Assembly: GCA_042088665.1 (NCBI GenBank)
Contig: JBELMB010000261.1
Location: forward strand, 1 to 6,313
Reading direction: 5' to 3'
Length of the DNA stretch: 6,313 bases
Origin: JBELMB01 sp042088665
GTDB taxonomy: Bacteria; Pseudomonadota; Alphaproteobacteria; Rhodobacterales; Rhodobacteraceae
The notes beneath the pieces were generated by a model. The model did no database searches. It was not told the origin of the DNA and saw only the letters and a program-made list of their open reading frames with translations. How positions within the stretch are numbered: position 1 is the first letter of the stretch; the number at the start of each line of letters is the position of its first letter. A program made the translations under genes and the position numbers. Positions 1 to 4,133 of this stretch are shown piece by piece.

Positions 1-164
1 CCCCCCCCGCCCAGCGGCCGGGCCCCGGGTTTCTCTGTTTTAAAAATCCGCCGGGGTTATTGGCCCGCTGCCCATGTGGGGCGGCGCCCCCCACCTTGCC
101 GATGCACCAAGAAATGTTATCACATTTCACGCCCTAACTGCCACCGCAACCCTCTGAAAACACA
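1..164. other. Gene-free left edge, downstream of the small exported protein gene
   Basis: No credible coding sequence is visible. The stretch opens with a run of eight C followed by GC-rich sequence, then an A/T-rich patch at 31-48 (T-rich then five A). It also has a GC hairpin at 76-94 (arms GTGGGG and CCCCAC, 7-nt loop) and a 7-bp-arm palindrome at 111-128, listed separately. On the minus strand the 76-94 hairpin lies 71-89 nt past the stop codon of the gene ending at 165. It could help end that transcript, but no T-run follows it directly, so I do not call a terminator. Confidence 0.5.
111..128. promoter_or_regulatory. Perfect 7-bp-arm palindrome, possible operator
   Basis: The sequence GAAATGT-TATC-ACATTTC is a perfect inverted repeat with a 4-nt centre. 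Its A/T-rich arms stand out in GC-rich surroundings. The size and symmetry suit a binding site for a dimeric regulator, and it could control a leftward gene beyond the window edge. I cannot assign a regulator family. A 7+7 match can also arise by chance. Confidence 0.3.
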
Positions 165-554
165 TCAAAGGTCGATCTCAGGCCCTGTCCCCGCCCCCGG
201 CAGATCGGGCTCCCGCGGTGACCGGCGACGGATGATGATGTCGCCATTGGGCAGGATCTCTGGCGGGTGGTAGACCGACCAGTCCTCCACCTGCTCCAGA
301 ATCTCGCGCAGCGCCGGGCCCATCTCCACCATGAAATCGCGCATCATCGGCTGCACGTCCCGCATCATGGACTCCAGCTCGTCCAGCGCCGGTTCCATCT
401 CGGACATCAGCCCGCGAAAGAACAGCTTTGCCCCTTCTTCCATCAAGCTGAATCCCTCCTCCTCTGCCGCCAGTGGCGCAGCCAGCAGGCCAAGGCAGAA
501 GACAGGACCAAAAAGGGCGGGCGCGCGGCGCGCGGAGGAAACAAGAACCGTCAT
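165..554 (-). CDS. Small exported protein of unknown function, Met-rich helical
   Basis: This 129-residue protein has a likely Sec signal peptide: basic residues RR at 9-10, a hydrophobic stretch at about 11-30, and a plausible signal-peptidase site after Ala-Pro-Leu-Ala-Ala (30/31) followed by EEE. The mature part is acidic and probably helical, with three proline-marked segments at about 52-90: EMEPALDEL, VQPMMRDFM and EMGPALREIL. The end carries LPNGDIIIRRR (101-111) and an acidic tail closing in EIDL. It resembles small roseobacter proteins that, as I recall, are sometimes labelled AAA+ ATPase, but there is no Walker A or B motif, so that label would be wrong. I chose the ATG at 554 because it directly precedes the signal peptide. 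The longer start at 614 would overlap the upstream gene and put a non-signal extension in front. It lies 43 bp after the nuclease-fold gene and probably shares its transcript, though a -10-like element sits just before the ATG. A periplasmic location is inferred. Confidence 0.75.
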   Translation of the reverse strand: MTVLVSSARRAPALFGPVFCLGLLAAPLAAEEEGFSLMEEGAKLFFRGLMSEMEPALDELESMMRDVQPMMRDFMVEMGPALREILEQVEDWSVYHPPEILPNGDIIIRRRSPREPDLPGAGTGPEIDL

Positions 555-560
555 GGCGCC

Positions 561-588
561 AATATAGTCATCCTGACCCACCACGCAA
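561..588 (-). promoter_or_regulatory. Possible internal promoter for the small exported protein
   Basis: On the minus strand, TATATT (561-566, five of six matches to TATAAT) is preceded after 16 bp by TTGCGT (583-588, three of six to TTGACA). The -10 ends 6 nt before the ATG at 554, so the transcript would start at the A of the start codon. The only Shine-Dalgarno-like sequence, AGGA at 571-574, is 16 nt from the ATG and too far to be convincing. That fits either leaderless translation or readthrough from the upstream gene. The -35 is weak. Confidence 0.3.
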
Positions 589-597
589 AGAGCGCGC

Positions 598-1617
598 TCA
601 CCCTGCGTCGGCAAGATCCAGCGTCACGGGGAAATGGTCCGATGCGGTCAGCAAGGCATTGCGCAGCTGCGCGTCCTCCCAGCAAGCCGGGTCGTCAAAC
701 GGATGCCAGATCCGCCAGCCCGCCCCGCGGCGCCGCAGATCGGGCGAGACCATGATGTAATCCAGCAGCGCCTGAAGATACCGCTTTTCCGAAGAGATAT
801 AGAATCGCGCCGTGCTGCGCGCGCCGCCAATGCGCCGCGCCAGCGCCTCTGCCGCATGCGGGTCGTGCAACCGCGCCCCGCCATCGCTGGCGCTTTGACC
901 CAGAACGATTTCCACCGAGCTGCGCCCAAAGAGATCCTCGTAGGCGTCCAGCCCGGGACCATCGTTCAGATCGCCCAGCACGATCAGGCTTTCGCCGGTC
1001 TCAAGGTGTGCGGCGATGCGGCGGCGCAGCCATATTGCCTGCGCCAGTTGCTTGCGCCGGTTGGCGATCGACAGGCGCATCACCTCGTCGCGATTGCGCG
1101 CGCCATGAGGCGCCTTGGATTTCAGGTGAACGCCGATCATCCGCAGATCCAGCCCCGCCGCCGTACGCAGCGCCAGCTCCAGCGGTGGTTTGGAAAAGAC
1201 CACCTTGTCAGGGCGCGCATCCACATCAAGATCCAGCGCGAGGCTGGTGTCAAACCGAGGCGCCTCCGGGCTGGTCTTGGGATCGTGGCGCGGCGTCAGA
1301 ACCTTGGGGTCGTAGAGCAAGGCCAGTTCTTGCTGCGTGTTGTTGGCAAACCCCGTGACCACCGACGTGGTGCGCAGGTCAAAGGCTTCGGCAAAACGGG
1401 TCAGCGCCCGCGTGGTTGAGCGTCTGCGCGAGGTATCGGGGGCTTCAACGATCATCACCGCATCCGCGTCCATCGCGGCAAAGACCCTGCCCAGCGCATC
1501 GATCTGCGCGTGTCGCGTCACGCCGTGGCGCGCCGATCGCCCGTTATCGTGCAGCAAATTCCCTGCGTCATCGAAGAGGGCGTCGAACCATTCCACGTTG
1601 TAAGTGGCCAAACGCAT
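598..1617 (-). CDS. Endonuclease/exonuclease/phosphatase (EEP) fold protein
   Basis: This 339-residue protein has the full set of EEP motifs (DNase I / exonuclease III-like metal-dependent phosphoesterases). They are TYNVEWF with Asn7, IVEAPD with metal-binding Glu58, GVHLKSK with His164, LGDLNDGPG with Asp216 and Asn218, LLDYIMVS with Asp286, and a closing ASDHFPV with Asp327 and His328. The active site therefore looks intact. Known members cut DNA or RNA, or remove phosphates from lipids and inositols; the substrate here cannot be told from sequence. No signal peptide or membrane segment is visible, so it is probably cytosolic. The ATG at 1617 was chosen because the fold's first strand begins there and GGAG lies 10 nt upstream. 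An in-frame extension to 1716 adds 33 Arg-rich residues with no family character. The small exported-protein gene follows 43 bp downstream, suggesting a two-gene operon. Confidence 0.88.
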   Translation of the reverse strand: MRLATYNVEWFDALFDDAGNLLHDNGRSARHGVTRHAQIDALGRVFAAMDADAVMIVEAPDTSRRRSTTRALTRFAEAFDLRTTSVVTGFANNTQQELALLYDPKVLTPRHDPKTSPEAPRFDTSLALDLDVDARPDKVVFSKPPLELALRTAAGLDLRMIGVHLKSKAPHGARNRDEVMRLSIANRRKQLAQAIWLRRRIAAHLETGESLIVLGDLNDGPGLDAYEDLFGRSSVEIVLGQSASDGGARLHDPHAAEALARRIGGARSTARFYISSEKRYLQALLDYIMVSPDLRRRGAGWRIWHPFDDPACWEDAQLRNALLTASDHFPVTLDLADAG

Positions 1618-1626
1618 CGAGTCACG

Positions 1627-1631
1627 TCTCC
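1627..1631 (-). promoter_or_regulatory. Shine-Dalgarno of the EEP-fold gene
   Basis: GGAGA on the minus strand lies 9-10 nt before the ATG at 1617. It supports that start over the upstream in-frame ATGs. Confidence 0.6.
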
Positions 1632-1910
1632 GTTTTCGGGCCATTTGCCCAGCGCGGGTTTGGGGCCAGCATTGCATGCGGTGCCTGCGAGGCTGCAGAT
1701 CCTTTGGCGGCGCCATCTCTGGTGTCCGTGATCACGCGCTTTCCCACCGCGATCAAGCCTGTTGTGCCGAAGCGGGCTTTCAGATCCGTCTCACAGGGGG
1801 TTTGCTGTCCCGCGCTCAAACCTGATCGTCGGTCTCAAACAGCGGCCCTGCTCTCGGGTTTGGCGCTTGGGTCAAACCTCAGGCCCCGCGCTCGGGCCCA
1901 GCGCTCAGGT

Positions 1911-1946
1911 CAAACCCAGGCCCAAACCCAGGCCCAAACCCAGGCG
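1911..1946. repeat. 12-bp tandem repeat (three copies) forming a G-quadruplex motif
   Basis: The unit CAAACCCAGGCC is repeated at 1911-1922, 1923-1934 and 1935-1946, with only the last base of the third copy changed. Read on the minus strand, which is the transcribed sense here, positions 1915-1941 give five GGG runs separated by exactly three bases each (TTT or CCT alternately). This satisfies the canonical four-tract intramolecular G-quadruplex pattern with one tract to spare. It lies 18-54 nt past the stop codon of the TerB/J-domain gene and about 300 bp before the EEP-fold start. Confidence 0.85.
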
Positions 1947-1948
1947 CA

Positions 1949-1972
1949 GCGCTCAGGCCGGCGCTCAGGCCG
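1949..1972. repeat. 12-bp tandem duplication spanning the stop codon of the TerB/J gene
   Basis: GCGCTCAGGCCG occurs twice back to back (1949-1960 and 1961-1972). The second copy contains the TGA stop (1965-1967, minus strand) and the two codons before it. The first copy supplies another in-frame TGA 12 nt later. Because the unit is a multiple of three, gain or loss of a copy would leave the protein unchanged. Confidence 0.8.
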
Positions 1973-2648
1973 GTGCACGGGCGGATATTTCCTCCCATGC
2001 CTGGTTGATGGCAATCAGGCGCTTTTCAGCCAGTTTCACTGCCTCTTCCGGCACGCCGCGGGCGATCATCACATCCGGATGGCTGTCGCGCACCAGCCGA
2101 CGCCATTGGGCGCGGATCTCAGGCAGCGGCGTGTCAGGCGTCACGCCCAGCACCGTGTGCGGATCGGGCGGGGCGTCGGGCACAAACCGCGTGCGCAACC
2201 CGCGAAAGCGCGCCTCTTCGATGCCAAAGATCTCGGCCACGCGGCTCAGGAAGTCATCTTCGGCCGGATGATAAGTGCCATCGGCGATGGCGATATGAAA
2301 CAGCCCCTCCATCAGGTCACAGAGTGTCGGCGCACCGGGGCCGAACATCGTCTTGATCCGATTGGCGTATTCTTCGAAACCGGCGACATCCGTGCGCGCC
2401 ATGTTGAACACCCGCGCAGCACCCTGTTCATCTGCGGGCGCGATGTGAAAGACCTCGCGGAAGGCGGTGACTTCGTCCCGGGTGACAAGCCCATCGGCCT
2501 TCGCCATCTTCGCCGACAGCGCGATCACCGCGATGGTAAACGCCACGGAGCGTTCCGGCGGTGTACGCAGGCGCTCGAACACCTCGGCCAAGCCTTGACC
2601 GGAAGTGAGGGCGGCAATCGCCTGAGTGATGCGGGACCAGATCGACAT
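1965..2648 (-). CDS. TerB-like plus C-terminal J-domain protein (DjlA-like co-chaperone)
   Basis: This 227-residue protein has two parts. Residues about 30-150 form a TerB-like helical domain with the acidic repeats typical of that fold (MAKADGLVTRDE at 48-59 and HIAIADGTYHPAEDD at 118-132). Residues about 160-227 form a J-domain with the HPD tripeptide at 190-192, needed to stimulate Hsp70 (DnaK) ATPase. The order matches DjlA, but the N-terminal membrane anchor of enterobacterial DjlA is absent: the first 30 residues are amphipathic and end LRTPPERS. A cytosolic DnaK partner role is inferred, and the client is unknown. The ATG at 2648 is chosen because family resemblance begins at MSIWSRI. 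The 86-residue in-frame upstream extension is Arg/Ser-rich with no family character, and a good promoter ends just before 2648. There is no clear Shine-Dalgarno. Confidence 0.88.
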   Translation of the reverse strand: MSIWSRITQAIAALTSGQGLAEVFERLRTPPERSVAFTIAVIALSAKMAKADGLVTRDEVTAFREVFHIAPADEQGAARVFNMARTDVAGFEEYANRIKTMFGPGAPTLCDLMEGLFHIAIADGTYHPAEDDFLSRVAEIFGIEEARFRGLRTRFVPDAPPDPHTVLGVTPDTPLPEIRAQWRRLVRDSHPDVMIARGVPEEAVKLAEKRLIAINQAWEEISARAPA

Positions 2649-2655
2649 GGGCCAT

Positions 2656-2684
2656 ATCTTACGCCGTAAGCCCCGCGGTGTCAG
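2656..2684 (-). promoter_or_regulatory. Sigma-70-type promoter of the TerB/J gene, predicted leaderless
   Basis: On the minus strand, CTGACA (2679-2684, five of six to TTGACA) is followed after exactly 17 bp by TAAGAT (2656-2661, four of six to TATAAT). The -10 ends 7 nt before the ATG at 2648. Transcription would therefore start at 2649 or 2648, giving a leaderless or one-base-leader mRNA. That agrees with the lack of a Shine-Dalgarno. Confidence 0.5.
2658..2670. promoter_or_regulatory. Palindrome overlapping the -10, candidate operator
   Basis: CTTACG and CGTAAG form a perfect 6-bp-arm inverted repeat around one central base. It covers most of the TAAGAT -10 and the adjacent spacer of the predicted promoter. 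A repressor bound here would block RNA polymerase. The arms are short and no regulator can be named. Confidence 0.35.
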
Positions 2685-2889
2685 GGCCGGATTTCCGGCA
2701 GAACCTGCACCAAAATGCCGCGAGGCGGAAAGATGCCGCATGATTTCGGGCGTTTCAGAACCGCAAGGGGCCTTGTCCCGGTGGGTTTCATCAAGGCGGT
2801 GGTTGTCGGAGGAAAAGCCTTGGGGGATCGCGCCTTTGGGCCCGGCCTGGCATGATTGGGCGTGGCGTGATTGAGCGCGCCGGGATCGG

Positions 2890-2928
2890 GCGCCCGGCCC
2901 TGTCATCAGGAATGTACGAGCCGGGCGC
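2890..2928 (-). terminator. Hairpin after the VOC gene, possible terminator
   Basis: Perfect 9-bp arms GCGCCCGGC (2890-2898) and GCCGGGCGC (2920-2928) enclose a 21-nt loop. That loop contains its own small stem (CCTG/CAGG at 2899-2910). The structure starts 8 nt past the VOC stop codon. No T-run follows on the minus strand, so it is not a classical intrinsic terminator. It may protect the 3' end or act with Rho. Confidence 0.4.
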
Positions 2929-2936
2929 GCAAAGGG

Positions 2937-3548
2937 TCAGGCCAGTTGCAGAGGACCGCTGTCATTGCGCAGATCCGCAACCATACCGGATGTGCCGGGC
3001 ACAAACACGATGCGGTCGTCGTCGAGGTACGGCGCAAGCAGCGCTGCCAGATCTTCGGCCTGCGGGTGCTGCACCACCAGACGCTCCAGCGCGAAACCAT
3101 GGTTTGGCAAGCTCTGGCCCGGCGGGTTCGCGCTGTGCCATTGGATCAGCGCCGGAAAGCGACCGTCAAAGGGCAAGACCCCGTCTTCGGGCACCGCCAT
3201 GGTCCAGCTGAGCTCACCACGTGTCAGGTGAACAGGCTGGCCTGCCATGGGCAGCGCCTCAAGCGCCGCCGCCATGTCGGGCACGCGGCAGACCCATTTG
3301 TCGAGCCGCGGCGGCCCGTCAAAACCGTCCAAGCCGAACCAGCGCGCATGCGCGGGCGGAGGGGCGTCGGGATCTATTGCGATGGCTTCGAGGTAGAGCC
3401 GCGGCGCAAGACCCATCAGCTTGTTGTGTGTGCCGAAATAGCTGTGCTGTCCACCCGGACCGAGCGGCCTGCCGAGCGCGGCTTCGGTGTGGGAGACGGC
3501 TTCGGCGAGCGTGTTGCCGAGGACGGCAATGTGATCGAAGGTCAGCAT
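2937..3548 (-). CDS. VOC-superfamily (glyoxalase-like) protein
   Basis: This 203-residue protein begins MLTFDHIAVLG, the first strand of a vicinal-oxygen-chelate module, with His6 at the usual first metal-ligand position. RLYLEAIAID (50-59) supplies Glu54 at the usual second position. FGTHNKLMGL (38-47) is typical of the glyoxalase-like domain Pfam calls Glyoxalase_3. The second half (about 84-160) repeats the layout in diverged form, with IQWHSA at 135-140. Its length suits the two-module glyoxalase-like group rather than a single-module enzyme of about 130-150 residues such as methylmalonyl-CoA epimerase. The reaction is unknown. The ATG at 3548 was chosen because the fold starts there, and a weak Shine-Dalgarno GAAAG (3556-3560) lies 7 nt upstream. 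The longer frame to 3668 adds 40 residues without family character. It stands alone, with 585 bp upstream and 288 bp downstream before the next genes. Confidence 0.82.
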   Translation of the reverse strand: MLTFDHIAVLGNTLAEAVSHTEAALGRPLGPGGQHSYFGTHNKLMGLAPRLYLEAIAIDPDAPPPAHARWFGLDGFDGPPRLDKWVCRVPDMAAALEALPMAGQPVHLTRGELSWTMAVPEDGVLPFDGRFPALIQWHSANPPGQSLPNHGFALERLVVQHPQAEDLAALLAPYLDDDRIVFVPGTSGMVADLRNDSGPLQLA

Positions 3549-3760
3549 TGTGATGCTTTCTTTTGATTGTGACGGAGCATGTCCGGCCCGGGTCAGGCGC
3601 AAGTGCAATGGCGGTTTGCAGACGATGGCCGGGGAGACGCTTTGCACAGGTTTGGCACGGGGGCGCACCCCGGCTCAAGCGATTTGAGCGCGGTCATCCG
3701 GGTTGCGGGTTTGGCGCTGTCCTCAGGTAGGCCGGGTTGGCGACAGGCCACGACAGACGG

Positions 3761-3822
3761 CTGGTCAGGCCCCCTGATCGCAGTTTCTCTGTCTTGAAGG
3801 GGCCCTGATTGGCTTTGACCAG
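3761..3822. other. Compound inverted repeat, possible RNA structure
   Basis: CTGGTCA (3761-3767) pairs perfectly with TGACCAG (3816-3822). Directly inside it, GGCCCC (3768-3773) can pair with GGGGCC (3799-3804), leaving an 11-nt one-sided bulge and a 25-nt loop. A competing small hairpin TCAGG-CCC-CCTGA (3765-3777) uses the same left arm, so two folds are mutually exclusive. It lies more than 210 bp upstream of the VOC start. It could be a terminator or part of a 5' leader. Confidence 0.3.
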
Positions 3823-3911
3823 ACCACCCATGGTGGATCCGTGCAAAATGCCACGACGGACCACCCGCGGAAACCCTGGGCACTTGCGACTTTGCTGTTC
3901 AGGCAGCCATT

Positions 3912-3960
3912 GCGCGCGCCCGCAGGGCGCGCGCGGGTCGGACGCGGCAGCGTCCGAAAC
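3912..3960. repeat. 49-bp double-hairpin repeat, copy A
   Basis: The element has two adjacent hairpins. The first is a 10-bp GC stem with a 3-nt loop (3912-3934, GCGCGCGCCC/GGGCGCGCGC). The second is a 7-bp stem with loop GGCA (3939-3956, CGGACGC/GCGTCCG). It ends in GAAAC. It matches copy B, 151 bp away in the same orientation, at 47 of 49 positions. Similarity stops sharply after the GAAAC, and the flanks differ. This is consistent with a dispersed REP-like intergenic element. Confidence 0.85.
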
Positions 3961-4062
3961 GGAGCACGTCTTGCTGCAGATGTTTGCCCAAACGACGCCT
4001 GCCCCTTGGAACCGGCGCGTCAGCACCGAGGAAATGCCTGCGCTGAGGCCAGAACAGAGGCC

Positions 4063-4111
4063 GCGCGCGCCCGCAGGGCGCGCGCGGATCGGGCGCGGCA
4101 GCGTCCGAAAC
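4063..4111. repeat. 49-bp double-hairpin repeat, copy B
   Basis: Same layout as copy A: GC stem at 4063-4085 and second stem at 4090-4107. One of the two differences changes the second stem to CGGGCGC/GCGTCCG. This keeps pairing as G-U in a plus-strand transcript but gives A-C in a minus-strand one. The copy begins 22 nt past the mutase stop codon, so in the mutase mRNA it would form a stable 3' structure. It may serve as a terminator or stabiliser, although no T-run follows. Confidence 0.85.
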
Positions 4112-4133
4112 AGATCGCTTCGGGCAGACGACC

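Larger units (their letters stand above)
1618..1964. other. 347-bp intergenic region with repeats
   Basis: No confident gene lies between the TerB/J-domain gene and the EEP-fold gene. The right half (about 1812-1972) is built from recurring short motifs. GCGCT(C/T) occurs at 1812, 1863, 1888, 1901, 1949 and 1961, and CAAACC variants fall between these copies. It includes two 12-bp tandem repeats, listed separately, and a small hairpin at 1888-1904 (GCGCT/AGCGC). The left half holds a perfect 10-bp palindrome CGTGATCACG at 1727-1736. A weak TTG-started 65-codon frame (1622-1819, minus) ends 4 nt before the EEP-fold start codon. It resembles no family I know and is not called. Confidence 0.6.
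2649..2936. other. 288-bp intergenic region between VOC and TerB/J genes
   Basis: No gene is apparent. From right to left it contains the hairpin just after the VOC stop (2890-2928), a stretch of about 200 bp without recognisable signals, and the promoter and palindrome of the TerB/J gene (2656-2684). The separate promoter and the hairpin suggest that the two flanking genes are transcribed independently. Confidence 0.55.
3549..4133. other. 585-bp intergenic region dense in inverted repeats
   Basis: No credible gene lies between the mutase and the VOC gene. The region holds a string of hairpin-forming sequences. These are GCTCAA/TTGAGC (3673-3689), a compound stem at 3761-3822, TCAGG/CCTGA (3765-3777), CCACC/GGTGG (3824-3836), GTTTG/CAAAC (3982-3993), and two copies of the 49-bp double hairpin. 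The VOC promoter should lie in the left part, but I could not pick a convincing -35/-10 pair. Confidence 0.6.

Noticed and set aside
1..29. G-rich minus-strand edge as a second G-quadruplex
   Set aside because: Only an irregular pattern with one long loop fits, and it is cut by the window edge.
634..1419. 261-codon plus-strand frame antisense to the EEP gene
   Set aside because: The EEP motifs in the minus-strand frame are unmistakable. The antisense frame is a GC-rich shadow with no family resemblance.
598..1716. Longer EEP start at 1716
   Set aside because: The extra 33 residues are Arg-rich, lack family similarity and have no better ribosome-binding site. The start at 1617 has GGAG and begins at the first fold strand.
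1700..1820. Possible tRNA-like segment on the minus strand upstream of the EEP gene
   Set aside because: No T-loop GTTCGA-type sequence and no closable acceptor stem could be found.
1416..2669. Long plus-strand open frame of 417 codons
   Set aside because: It runs antisense through three minus-strand regions, including the repeats, and is rich in Arg, Gln and His without any domain. The TerB/J-domain and EEP genes account for the same DNA.
2937..3548. VOC protein as the methylmalonyl-CoA epimerase partner of the mutase
   Set aside because: Epimerases are shorter single-module VOC proteins of about 130-150 residues with a different motif layout. This one is 203 residues of the glyoxalase-like type and is separated from the mutase by 585 bp with hairpins.
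2871..3566. 231-codon plus-strand frame antisense to the VOC gene
   Set aside because: The minus-strand frame has a recognisable VOC fold start and metal ligands. The plus frame has no domain.
3549..3660. Promoter of the VOC gene (for example CTGACC with CACAAT)
   Set aside because: Spacing of about 19 bp and weak matches make it no better than chance in this composition.
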